Virus record (IMG/VR): IMGVR_UViG_3300028844_007948
Location: 99,425-163,424 of that record
Direction: 5' to 3' (one strand)
Source of the DNA: a virus
DNA length: 64,000 nt
A model generated the notes under the pieces. The model had not been told where the DNA came from. It worked only from the letters and a program-made list of their open reading frames with translations, and ran no database searches. This document shows, piece after piece, positions 9,265 through 17,467 of this stretch (positions are counted from its first letter, which is position 1; each line of letters opens with the position of its first letter). The translations under genes were made by a program, and so were the position numbers.

Positions 9265-9292
9265 TTGAGTAGAACCTGAATGGTCGTATAAT
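9265..9292 (+). promoter_or_regulatory. Sigma70-like promoter upstream of nrdB
   Basis: TTGAGT (9265-9270), a 16-base spacer, and TATAAT (9287-9292). The -10 lies in the GAATGGTCGTATAAT element shared with nrdA. The expected start site is about 7 nt before the nrdB ATG, implying a very short leader with no room for a Shine-Dalgarno. Confidence 0.6.
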
Positions 9293-9305
9293 CGTTATAT
9301 AGACT

Positions 9306-10322
9306 ATGAATAAAGAAAAAACTGGAGATATATTAGGGAAAGAACTTGCTGGAGTGAATCAAATTTTACCCCATAAACATAAATATGTTTGGGATTTATT
9401 CCTAAAAAGTTGTGCCAATAATTGGATGCCTACTGAAATATCAATGCAAAATGATATAAAACAATGGAAAAATGATGAAATCACAGAAGATGAAAAGTTA
9501 CTTGTTAAACGCTGTCTCGGATTTTTTGCTGGATCTGAGTCTTTGGTTGGTAACAATCTGTTTACTGTGGCCGCTAGATTTATTACGGATCCTGAGTGCG
9601 GTCAGTACATCATGCGTCAGGGCTTTGAAGAAAGTCTTCACAATCATACGATAGTCTATATTTGTGACAGTCTTGATTTAGATGTGAAAGAAGTTTATGA
9701 GGCTTATCAGAATATTCCTAGTATAAAAGCTAAAGATGACTTTCTGATGTCTATAACTAACGATGTTAATAGACAAGATTTTGTTCATCATACAAAAGAA
9801 GGAAAACAAGAGCTTCTTCGTAACTTTTTAACCTACTGGATAGTTTGCGAGGGAACTTTTTTCTTTAGTGGTTTTGCAATGCTTCTTGCTTTAGGTAGGC
9901 AAAACAAATTACAAGGAATCTCTGATCAAATTAAATATACATTAAGAGACGAAACCAATCATATAGCTTTTGGGACTTATGTTATAAATAAAATTATCGA
10001 ACAAAATCCGTCAATCTGGACTAAAAAAATGCAAGATGAATTTGTTGATCATATGAAGAAAGCGGTTGATCTTGAAATTGCCTATGCTCATGATGTGCTT
10101 CCTACTGGCATATTAGGTCTTAATGCAGATATGTTTGTTGACTACATGCATTATATTGGCAATCGTAGATTAGAGTCAATTGGTATAGATTTTCGCTTCC
10201 CTAGTGATAAAAATCCTTTTCCTTGGTTAGGTGAAGTTGTTGATGTTCAAGCCATGGGTAACTTCTTTGAAAGAAGGGTTAGGGAGTACCAACAAGTTGG
10301 TTCTCTTGACGATGACTTCTGA
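9306..10322 (+). CDS. nrdB: Ribonucleotide reductase beta subunit, class Ic-like, radical Tyr replaced by Ile
   Basis: Metal-radical subunit partnering NrdA. By spacing, the metal ligands are E78, E109, H112, E182, E216 and H219 (E78-E109 is 31, E182-E216 is 34, as in E. coli D84-E115 and E204-E238). The first ligand is Glu rather than Asp. The residue four after H112, where the radical tyrosine normally sits, is I116. SESLVGNN, the EESLHNHT block and CEGTFFFSGF resemble the chlamydial Mn/Fe class Ic type, in which this site is Phe. The C-terminal tail keeps a Tyr and an acidic SLDDDF end. At 338 aa it is full length. Confidence 0.92.
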   Translation: MNKEKTGDILGKELAGVNQILPHKHKYVWDLFLKSCANNWMPTEISMQNDIKQWKNDEITEDEKLLVKRCLGFFAGSESLVGNNLFTVAARFITDPECGQYIMRQGFEESLHNHTIVYICDSLDLDVKEVYEAYQNIPSIKAKDDFLMSITNDVNRQDFVHHTKEGKQELLRNFLTYWIVCEGTFFFSGFAMLLALGRQNKLQGISDQIKYTLRDETNHIAFGTYVINKIIEQNPSIWTKKMQDEFVDHMKKAVDLEIAYAHDVLPTGILGLNADMFVDYMHYIGNRRLESIGIDFRFPSDKNPFPWLGEVVDVQAMGNFFERRVREYQQVGSLDDDF

Positions 10323-11517
10323 TGTAACAATATTAATTGCATTTTTTAGTACATGTAAGTACAGAAAAAATTCTTTTCGTTTCGTAAGAGATTATATAAT
10401 TAATTGCCGCATACCTTTGGTTGTTTGCGAGCAGACCAATAAAGATAAAAAAAGCTTTCAAGAAGGTTCTTATAAGCATTTTTACTTAAATATTGATGGT
10501 CCATTCAATAAATCAAAACTTTATAATTTTGGAGTTAAAAACATCTTAACTAAACACATTTGGTTCTTAGATTCGGATGTCATTCTTGATTTTAGTAAAG
10601 TAATACCCAAGTTAAATGATCAAGAATTTGTTAGACCTTTTGGTCCAGTTTATATGCTATCAGAGAAGCAGTCTATTTCCTTTAAAAAAGGTTTCCCAAT
10701 TAACCTCAAAGAAGTAAACGCCGACTCTCATTTCTCAAAGCATTCTTTCATAATTAGATCTGATATCTTCCATCGATCAAAAGGTTTTGATGAAAAATTT
10801 TCTGGCTGGGGCTGGGAAGATATAGACTTCTCTTACAATAAAATGGATTTTTGTAAAAAAGAAGTTTTTGATAATGTTTTTGGCTTTCATTTTTTTCATC
10901 CTCCAGCTTCTAAATTTAACGAGAGGAATAATTTTTTAAATTATTTACAAAACTCTGGTAATCGGCCTAAACTTAGTATTTGTTCTTTTCTAGATTCGAA
11001 TTTTGATTTTGATAATTTTAAAAAAATGCTGTCTTCTAGTGGCGAAATTCATAAGTCGATAGATTTTTCTATTTTCACAAATTTGGAAAAAGAAAGGGTT
11101 CCGATCAAAGAACTTTCCTCTATCCAATCTAAATTTCCATCGGTTAGTCTTTTTTGGAATGCGTCTAAATTAGAGAGCCTAAAAGATAAAATGAATTCTA
11201 CTGTTTATATTTCTACAGGTTTATTAGTTTCATATTTTGATAATAGCTTTGTTCCAGATTATAATTTTTTTCAAAAAGCTCTTTCTTCTACTAGCTCTTT
11301 GTTTAATGCAGGCGGATCTCTTTTCATAAGCAGAGATCTTTTTGATTCCGTAAATGGTTATGTTGACTTTAAAACCGTTTCTGAATGCAATAAGGACCTT
11401 GAGAGCAGGTCATCCGAAATTCTCGAAAACAAATCTTATAATTTTTATTCTAGTTTTGGGGAAAGAGATGGTTTAGAAGTTTATAATTTTAAAACTAAAA
11501 GTTTTTCCCCTCTTTAA
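10312..11517 (+). CDS. Glycosyltransferase, GT-A fold with galactosyltransferase-type GWGWEDIDF motif
   Basis: A 401-aa protein from the ATG overlapping the nrdB stop by 11 bp. WFLDSDVI (84-91) carries the DxD metal-sugar-nucleotide motif. GWGWEDIDF (165-173) matches the C-terminal motif of beta-galactosyl/N-acetylgalactosaminyltransferases and chondroitin polymerases. The region beyond about residue 230 is Ser/Phe-rich, mentions no known motif and may be a second degenerate domain. Acceptor unknown. Confidence 0.8.
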   Translation: MTSDVTILIAFFSTCKYRKNSFRFVRDYIINCRIPLVVCEQTNKDKKSFQEGSYKHFYLNIDGPFNKSKLYNFGVKNILTKHIWFLDSDVILDFSKVIPKLNDQEFVRPFGPVYMLSEKQSISFKKGFPINLKEVNADSHFSKHSFIIRSDIFHRSKGFDEKFSGWGWEDIDFSYNKMDFCKKEVFDNVFGFHFFHPPASKFNERNNFLNYLQNSGNRPKLSICSFLDSNFDFDNFKKMLSSSGEIHKSIDFSIFTNLEKERVPIKELSSIQSKFPSVSLFWNASKLESLKDKMNSTVYISTGLLVSYFDNSFVPDYNFFQKALSSTSSLFNAGGSLFISRDLFDSVNGYVDFKTVSECNKDLESRSSEILENKSYNFYSSFGERDGLEVYNFKTKSFSPL

Positions 11518-11556
11518 TCTTGTTTTTATCTTTTTTTGGCTTAGGTTATTTTTGAA

Positions 11557-11904
11557 TTGAAGCTAAAACAAACAGAAAAGAAAAATATAATAGAATTCTT
11601 ACTCAATGTCCCGAAAGTCAATAAAAGAGGATTTTGGGCTAGAGAAATAAAACTTTTGAATGATCTTTTTTCTGAATATCCCAGTTTAGATTTTTGGAAA
11701 AAATTAAATTTCCCTGATAAGTACGACTCTTTAAGTTTTTTTAAATCACAATTTGGAATTAAAAAGTTAAAGAAGAAATTTTTAGAGTATAATTATGTTC
11801 CAAAGCAAAATTTAGAAATTAAAATTTATGATAATAAATTTGGAGAGCCTTACAAAAAAAATAAAAAACAAAAAACTATAAAATCCTTTCTTACAAATGA
11901 GTGA
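11557..11904 (+). CDS. Unknown basic protein preceding the recombinase
   Basis: 115 aa, TTG start, very Lys-rich. The C-terminal third is dominated by Lys, Tyr and Asn. No family recognised. Its end overlaps the recombinase start by 8 bp, so it is likely part of the recombination/replication operon; the basic charge would suit nucleic-acid binding. The start codon is uncertain. Confidence 0.55.
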   Translation: MKLKQTEKKNIIEFLLNVPKVNKRGFWAREIKLLNDLFSEYPSLDFWKKLNFPDKYDSLSFFKSQFGIKKLKKKFLEYNYVPKQNLEIKIYDNKFGEPYKKNKKQKTIKSFLTNE

Positions 11905-12979
11905 TACATTAAAAATAATCGATGATTTTCTTACCGATAAAGAAAATAAAAAATACCATTATAATAATTACGAAGATGATAATTATAAAATTTCATCTGG
12001 TAGTATAAATCTAGATCTTGCTTTGGGCGGTGGACTTCCTTCTGGAGCTCATAGGTTTACAGGAGTTAACGAAGGTGGTAAAACTAGTTGTGCTTTAACG
12101 GTTGCAAAAAACTTCCAAAATTATTTTGGTAAAAAGGGTATGGTTGTTTATATTAGAAGTGAAGGTAGACTTAGCCCAGAGTTATTAAATAGATGCGGCA
12201 TAGATCGAGATCCAGAAAAGTTTTTCAAATTTGACTGTAATATTTTTGAAAAAGTTTTTCAACTCATAAGAACTCTTGTCGATGAAAACCCAGATGATAA
12301 AAAATATTTATTCATAATCGATAGTGTTGATGCTCTTTGTAGAATAGGTGATTATGATAAGCCTTTTGATGAGAGCGAGCAGGTTGCTGGAGGAGCTTTA
12401 GTAACATCTGTTTTTTTAAAGAAGATGGTTTTGCCTATAACTAAAATGGGTCACATGATGATATTGACATCTCAAGTTAGGGTTGAGGTTGCGACTAACC
12501 CTTATGCTAGTAGAGGTGGGCCCAAAGTTAAACAAGCGGGAGGAAATGCTGTTAAGCATTATGCTAATTTTATTTTAGAATTTCAAGAGAGATACACTAA
12601 TGATATTATATATCCAAATGCCTCTGCTTCAAAGATAGAGGATAAAGGAGATCCAATAGGTCATATTTGCAAAATAATTTTCAGAAAAAGTGTTAACGAA
12701 AAGACTGGGGGGGTAGTGAGATATCCTATAAGGTACGGTCAAAAAGACGGAAATAGTATATGGGTAGAGAGAGAAATTTTAGATATGATGAAATTATGGG
12801 GTTACATTGAACAAAAAGGAGCTTGGATTTCTTTTGATCAAGAGATTATTGATCTAGCTAAAGAGCAGGGGATTGAATGTCCAGAAAAAATACAAGGCGA
12901 AAATAAATTAGTTGATTTTATAGATCAGAACAAAGGGTTTACTAAATTTATGCTCTCTCAAATTCATTCAAATTTTTAA
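11897..12979 (+). CDS. RecA/UvsX-like recombinase
   Basis: ATP-dependent strand-exchange protein for phage recombination and replication restart. SGSINLDLALGGGLPSG opens the core. The Walker A is G56-VNEGG-K62-T63. E89 in YIRSEG occupies the place of the RecA catalytic glutamate. The Walker B is LFIID near 138-142, with DSVDAL following. A Gly/Lys-rich loop (SRGGPKVKQAGGNAVKHY) matches the DNA-binding L2 region. At 360 aa it is RecA-sized. It is followed by nuclease, helicase and primase genes. Confidence 0.93.
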   Translation: MSDTLKIIDDFLTDKENKKYHYNNYEDDNYKISSGSINLDLALGGGLPSGAHRFTGVNEGGKTSCALTVAKNFQNYFGKKGMVVYIRSEGRLSPELLNRCGIDRDPEKFFKFDCNIFEKVFQLIRTLVDENPDDKKYLFIIDSVDALCRIGDYDKPFDESEQVAGGALVTSVFLKKMVLPITKMGHMMILTSQVRVEVATNPYASRGGPKVKQAGGNAVKHYANFILEFQERYTNDIIYPNASASKIEDKGDPIGHICKIIFRKSVNEKTGGVVRYPIRYGQKDGNSIWVEREILDMMKLWGYIEQKGAWISFDQEIIDLAKEQGIECPEKIQGENKLVDFIDQNKGFTKFMLSQIHSNF

Positions 12980-13389
12980 TGAAATTTAAAACAATCCAAG
13001 GCTCTCTTAAAAGAGTTCCAAAAGTTAGAAATTATTTGATAGATTGGGAAGGTAAAAGCAAAAGTAAAATACAGTTTAATACAAAAAAGTTCTTAAAAGA
13101 CTATTGGGAAAATCATGTTGTATTCGAGGAGTTTCCTGTAGCTGGAACGAGACTTTCTTTAGACTTTTATAATGCTACAAAAAAAATAGCCATTGAAGTT
13201 CAAGGAGCTCAGCATAGAAAATACGTTCCCTTTTTTCATGGAGGTCATAAATCAAATTATTTAGACCAATTAAGAAGAGATAAGCAAAAAATGGAATTTT
13301 GCTCTACAAATGAAATAAAGTTGATGGAAGTTTATGATGGAGATGTTATAGATAGATCTCTTTTTGAAAAGTTTGGAATAAATTTATAG
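12979..13389 (+). CDS. Restriction-endonuclease-like fold nuclease
   Basis: A 136-aa protein with core LSLDFYNATKKIAIEVQG followed by AQHRKY and RRDKQKMEFC. The D...EVQG pair is the PD-(D/E)XK arrangement, and the QH plus downstream helix resemble DUF559/Vsr-type nucleases. It overlaps the recombinase stop by one base. Likely a phage DNA endonuclease working in recombination or repair; specificity unknown. Confidence 0.72.
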   Translation: MKFKTIQGSLKRVPKVRNYLIDWEGKSKSKIQFNTKKFLKDYWENHVVFEEFPVAGTRLSLDFYNATKKIAIEVQGAQHRKYVPFFHGGHKSNYLDQLRRDKQKMEFCSTNEIKLMEVYDGDVIDRSLFEKFGINL

Positions 13390-13417
13390 TGTATATATAA
13401 TATGTAAGACACTATAA
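13384..13417 (+). promoter_or_regulatory. Promoter embedded in a perfect 9-bp inverted repeat
   Basis: Arms TTATAGTGT (13384-13392) and ACACTATAA (13409-13417) flank a 16-base spacer holding TATAAT (13396-13401). GTGTATATATAAT (13389-13401) recurs identically at 39849-39861. The dyad could be an operator for a dimeric repressor or fold in the RNA. The ATG of the next gene follows 2 bases after the second arm. Confidence 0.55.
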
Positions 13418-13419
13418 AT

Positions 13420-13668
13420 ATGGATGATTTTGACCCAAATATAACTCACAACTTCAGCATCCCTAAAGAGTTTTTAAATCAGCTTTATGATTTTACTGGA
13501 GGTAAAGACGGTAATTCTGGCTTTGTATTAAGCTATGTCAACGACCAAGGCAAAGCCTTAGTTTTTTCCAAAGCTAGTTCTGAAATAGTAGAGATGGGAC
13601 TGAGAAAGGCTCTTGAAAAATATCTAATGCAGATGGAAGAGGGCGAGATATCAATAGATTTATCTTAA
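13420..13668 (+). CDS. Small conserved-looking acidic protein, unknown function
   Basis: 82 aa: a short beta-rich centre (SGFVLSYVNDQGKALVFSKASS) and an acidic helix to the C-terminus. No family recognised. It has its own promoter-like element with a dyad and precedes the helicase gene by 41 bp, so it could be a regulator or helicase-associated factor; that is speculation. Confidence 0.6.
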   Translation: MDDFDPNITHNFSIPKEFLNQLYDFTGGKDGNSGFVLSYVNDQGKALVFSKASSEIVEMGLRKALEKYLMQMEEGEISIDLS

Positions 13669-13709
13669 TTTAATATTGTTTTTTTTGTAAGTTTTAGTTA
13701 GCATATTGA

Positions 13710-15230
13710 ATGCGTCTATATAATTATGAATTAGAACAGCACTTGTTGGGGGGGTTAATACAGAAGCCAGAAGAGTATTATAAAATATCATCTTTTATAT
13801 CTGAGAAGGATTTTTATTCGGATTCTACATCCATCCACAAAGCTATATTTATTGTTTTAAGGTCATCTATAGAAAAGAATGAATCTATAGATGAATACCT
13901 TTTATCTGAAAAGATAAAGTCATTAGGCTTATCTTTTGAAGAGGGGATTGAGCCCTTAGAGTATTTGCAAAGCTTAACTCTTAGAAAGGTTTCGGCTAAA
14001 TCTATAATGGACTCTGCGAAAGAGATTAAGACACTAACTCTTAAAAGGGACATTTCAGAAATTGGGGTTAATCTTCAATCCAGCATGACTAAATCTAGTC
14101 TTTCTTCCTACCAGGATATAATTGATAAGGCTGATTCTATATACAATAGTAAAATAAATTTTTATGAATCTGGTTCAGACATACCAGAAAATATTTATGA
14201 AAATATGGAGGACATGATTGAAGATAGGGGCGAAAACCCTGTAGATGATCATGGCTTAGAGGGGCCCCATCAAAGACTTCATGAAATATATGGATCTCTT
14301 CTTAGGCCTGGTAACATAAGTGTTATTGTTGCTAGATCTGGAATAGGCAAAACACAATTTTGCATGGACTTCTGCACAAAAGTTTCTTCTTTGAATAATA
14401 ATGTTCCTATTTTACACTTTGATAATGGAGAAATGAGCATTGAAGAGCTGACGATGCGTCAGTGTGCGGCTCTATCTGGAGTTCCCTTGAATTTACTTGA
14501 AAGCGGTCGCTGGAGGAATGCAGGTGATGAAGTTGTCAATAAAGTTAGAAAAGTTTGGAAAAACTTAAAAGGAATGAAATTCTTTTATTATAATTGTGGC
14601 GGCATGTCTATAGATGAAATGGTAAATACTGTTAAAAGATTTTATTATTCAAATGTAGGAAGAGGGAATGAGATGATTTTTAGTTTTGATTATATAAAAA
14701 CTACATTTCAACCTTCTGGAAACAAAACAGAGTGGCAGGTTGTTGGTGAAATGGTGGATAGATTTAAGCGGCTTATAGCTAAAGATTTAGTTTTTGATAA
14801 AAAGCCAGTTGTATCTATGCTAACAAGTGTACAAATGAATAGAGTTGGAACCAGTCGAAATAGAAGTTCTGAAAATATTATTGAAGATGAAACTGTAGTT
14901 TCTTTGTCGGATAGAATCACTCAGTTTTGTTCTCATATGTTTTTGTTGAGAAATAAAGAGCCTTCAGAAATTACAGAGGATTCGAACTTTGGAACGCATA
15001 AACTTACTAATATTAAAGCTCGGCACTTAGGTCAAGATCCAATGGGTGAAATCGAGCCAGTCAGAATGCCAGATGGATCTTTAAAAAGAAATTATTTGAA
15101 CTTAGATTTTAATAATTTTAATATAACAGAAAGGGGAGACTTAAGAGATTTAGTGGAGCACCTCAGGGTCGAAGGAATGTCCCCCTCAGAAGATGGTGAT
15201 AGTTCTTTACCAGATCTTTTCAATGAGTAA
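13710..15230 (+). CDS. dnaB: Replicative DnaB-type DNA helicase
   Basis: Hexameric 5'-3' helicase for the replication fork. The N-terminal domain opens with ELEQHLLGGLIQ, the usual DnaB start. The RecA-like ATPase has Walker A ARSGIGKT (208-215), the HFDNGEMS H1a region, the SFDYIKT Walker B strand, and a MLTSVQMNR sensor-type segment. The 506-aa length is normal for phage DnaB. It overlaps the primase start by 8 bp, as expected for a helicase-primase unit. Confidence 0.93.
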   Translation: MRLYNYELEQHLLGGLIQKPEEYYKISSFISEKDFYSDSTSIHKAIFIVLRSSIEKNESIDEYLLSEKIKSLGLSFEEGIEPLEYLQSLTLRKVSAKSIMDSAKEIKTLTLKRDISEIGVNLQSSMTKSSLSSYQDIIDKADSIYNSKINFYESGSDIPENIYENMEDMIEDRGENPVDDHGLEGPHQRLHEIYGSLLRPGNISVIVARSGIGKTQFCMDFCTKVSSLNNNVPILHFDNGEMSIEELTMRQCAALSGVPLNLLESGRWRNAGDEVVNKVRKVWKNLKGMKFFYYNCGGMSIDEMVNTVKRFYYSNVGRGNEMIFSFDYIKTTFQPSGNKTEWQVVGEMVDRFKRLIAKDLVFDKKPVVSMLTSVQMNRVGTSRNRSSENIIEDETVVSLSDRITQFCSHMFLLRNKEPSEITEDSNFGTHKLTNIKARHLGQDPMGEIEPVRMPDGSLKRNYLNLDFNNFNITERGDLRDLVEHLRVEGMSPSEDGDSSLPDLFNE

Positions 15231-16266
15231 TATTGATTATAAAAACACCTTAGAGTCTCTGGGGTATAAACTACTAGATAGGGGAGATTACTGGCAGACA
15301 AATGCTATATTCCGTGGAGGAGACAATAAAACCGCAATACAAATATATAAAGATTCTGGAGTATGGAAAGATTATGTAAATCAAACTCCATTTTTATCAT
15401 TTAAAAAATTAGTTCAAGCGACTATTGGATCTAATGATGATGAATTGGTGGATTCTTTATTGAAAAAAGATATTATCTTTAATAATCCTCATAGAAACAG
15501 CAACCAACCAAGAATTTCAATGGAAAAAACTTATAAAAAAGACTGCTTAGATAGACTGCTTCCCCATTATTCTTTTTACGAAGATAGGGGTATATCCGCT
15601 GATGCTCTTAAAAAATTTAAAGGAGGGCTCTGCACAGAAGGAAAAATGTACCAAAGGTTTGTATTTCCAATATTTAATTTAAATGGAAAAATACATGGCT
15701 TCTCTGGTAGAGATATGGCTTCGCTTGAAAACAGACCCAAATGGAAACATATTGGATTGAAAAGTAAATGGATTTTCCCCCATCATATATCTTCAAAATA
15801 TATAGAAGATTCTTCTGAGGTTATTTTAGTAGAAAGTATTGGTGACGTCTTAAGCTTGTATGAAAGAGGTTTTAAAAATATTCTATGTACTTTTGGTACC
15901 TTAATTTCCCCCACATTAATATCTTATATTGTTGGTATTAATCCTTCAAAAATAATATTAAGCCTTAATAATGATTTAAATTCTGAATTAAACGCTGGCC
16001 TAACTGGGTGTATAAAAAGTTTTTTTAAGTTAATTTCTTATGTAGATTATGAAAAAGTAATTATTTGCCTTCCTAATCAAAATGACTTTGGAGAAATGTC
16101 CGAAAAAGATTATAATAAATGGGAATCAAAAAAAGAAAAGTTAATCAAATCATTTAATTATCAAAATATCATCAATACTGCTGAAAATATTTGCTCCAAA
16201 TCAAAACAGCCTGATGTTTTTATAAAAAAAATTAAAAAATTTAAAAAAGAATTAAACAATGAGTGA
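15223..16266 (+). CDS. DNA primase with TOPRIM domain
   Basis: Synthesises RNA primers with the adjacent DnaB. The first 60 residues resemble a degenerate zinc-binding/N-terminal region without the cysteine set. RFVFPIFNLNGKIHGFSGRD is the DnaG-like RNA-polymerase domain lead-in. The TOPRIM domain follows with E204 and D208 (LVESIGD). SLNND with D251 stands at the DxD position, where the first Asp is Asn. 347 aa from the ATG, shorter than bacterial DnaG. The missing zinc ligands and variant DxD are notable. Confidence 0.85.
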   Translation: MSNIDYKNTLESLGYKLLDRGDYWQTNAIFRGGDNKTAIQIYKDSGVWKDYVNQTPFLSFKKLVQATIGSNDDELVDSLLKKDIIFNNPHRNSNQPRISMEKTYKKDCLDRLLPHYSFYEDRGISADALKKFKGGLCTEGKMYQRFVFPIFNLNGKIHGFSGRDMASLENRPKWKHIGLKSKWIFPHHISSKYIEDSSEVILVESIGDVLSLYERGFKNILCTFGTLISPTLISYIVGINPSKIILSLNNDLNSELNAGLTGCIKSFFKLISYVDYEKVIICLPNQNDFGEMSEKDYNKWESKKEKLIKSFNYQNIINTAENICSKSKQPDVFIKKIKKFKKELNNE

Positions 16267-17323
16267 TGTCATATTATCTGCAAGTAAAATAAAGACAGCA
16301 CAAAGTTGTTCCTGGAAATATTGGACATCTTATGTTCTTAAATTGCCTCAATCTACAAACGATGGTGCTAGCAGGGGTTGGATATGCCATTTGGTTTGCG
16401 AGCTTCTTGGCTTTAAAAAGCATAAAAAGCATTACAATCTAATTATTAAATCTGGTTCGATTCATGCCTCTAAGGCTGTGTCTAAATTAGTCTCACATCA
16501 TGCTCGAAAGCTAGAAGTATCTGATGATGATAATATGGAATTGATTGATATGATGACCGTAAAAGCTCTCTTACATGATTTTTTTGGAAAAGAAAAGGGT
16601 AGAACTACAGATTCTATATCCGAACATGAATTTAATATTTCTGTGGATGAAGGTGGAAAGAATTATAAAATTAGAGGTTTTATAGATAAGCTTTTTTTAT
16701 ACGATAGAGGTAAAGATGCTTTAATTAGAGATTTTAAAACAAGTAAACAAGTTTTTAAAGGCAAAGAAATCACAGACAATCTCCAAAATTTGATGTATTG
16801 CCTAGCCGTCAAAAAAACATTTCCCAAAGTTAAAAATGTAGAGGTTGAATTTCTATTTTTAAAATTTGATTTAAGTTCTGATTTGCTTGGTCAAAAAGGA
16901 AGTGGAGTGCTGTCTATGGAGGTTATAAGCAAAGAAGAATTAGAGGGTTTTGAGTATCAACTTACATCCATACAAGAATATCTAGAAAATTTTGATGAAG
17001 AATGTGCAAAAAGTGATTTTGCTGCAAACAGAAACTATCCTTCTGATGGTACTTTTGGCGGACCATTAATGTGTGGCAAAGAGGGGTATAAAAAATCAAG
17101 AGGTGAATTAGTTTTAGACTCTCAAGGAAACAAGATAAAGAACTTTATATGTGAACATAGACTTCCCTTTGATTACTATGAACATAGAGATTGTGATGGT
17201 AAAATTATAAAATGCTATAAAGACAAACCCTCTTTTGTTTTAAATGATGGGGAAGAATTAACTCTTAAACATTACTCTGGTTGCCCTCATTTTGACAAAG
17301 GCAATTCTTCTTTTTTGGTGTAA
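16259..17323 (+). CDS. PD-(D/E)XK exonuclease, RecB/Cas4-like
   Basis: 354 aa. SASKIKTAQSCSWKYWTSY is the typical N-terminus with a conserved Cys. GFIDKL plus IRDFKTSK give the catalytic D, D and K, and DNLQNLMYCLA supplies the conserved Gln helix. The C-terminus has several Cys (FICEHR, RDCDGK, SGCPHF) that with the N-terminal Cys could hold an Fe-S cluster as in Cas4/AddB. No CRISPR array is nearby, so this is a phage recombination nuclease. Confidence 0.85.
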   Translation: MSDVILSASKIKTAQSCSWKYWTSYVLKLPQSTNDGASRGWICHLVCELLGFKKHKKHYNLIIKSGSIHASKAVSKLVSHHARKLEVSDDDNMELIDMMTVKALLHDFFGKEKGRTTDSISEHEFNISVDEGGKNYKIRGFIDKLFLYDRGKDALIRDFKTSKQVFKGKEITDNLQNLMYCLAVKKTFPKVKNVEVEFLFLKFDLSSDLLGQKGSGVLSMEVISKEELEGFEYQLTSIQEYLENFDEECAKSDFAANRNYPSDGTFGGPLMCGKEGYKKSRGELVLDSQGNKIKNFICEHRLPFDYYEHRDCDGKIIKCYKDKPSFVLNDGEELTLKHYSGCPHFDKGNSSFLV

Positions 17324-17331
17324 ATTAAATT

Positions 17332-17466
17332 ATGGCGATCCTGAAAAATAAAAAAACAAACGAACTGGTATTTGTAAAAGGTCAATTATTGTTGAAAAAA
17401 AAGAATAGAAAAATAGATTTTTACGCAAAAGAAAAGGGAGCTAACCCACGCGAAACAGGAGGTTGA
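17332..17466 (+). CDS. Small basic ORF upstream of structural genes
   Basis: 44 aa (MAILKNKKTNELV... to ...NPRETGG), Lys-rich. It fills the only gap between the exonuclease and the next large gene. Its last codons contain AGGAGG, a strong Shine-Dalgarno for the following ATG, 1 base after the stop. It may be a real micro-protein or a translated leader controlling that gene. Confidence 0.5.
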   Translation: MAILKNKKTNELVFVKGQLLLKKKNRKIDFYAKEKGANPRETGG

Positions 17467-17467
17467 T

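Noticed and set aside
16259-17323. Cas4 as part of a phage CRISPR system
   Set aside because: No Cas1/Cas2 and no repeats nearby; neighbours are replication genes, so it is a recombination nuclease.
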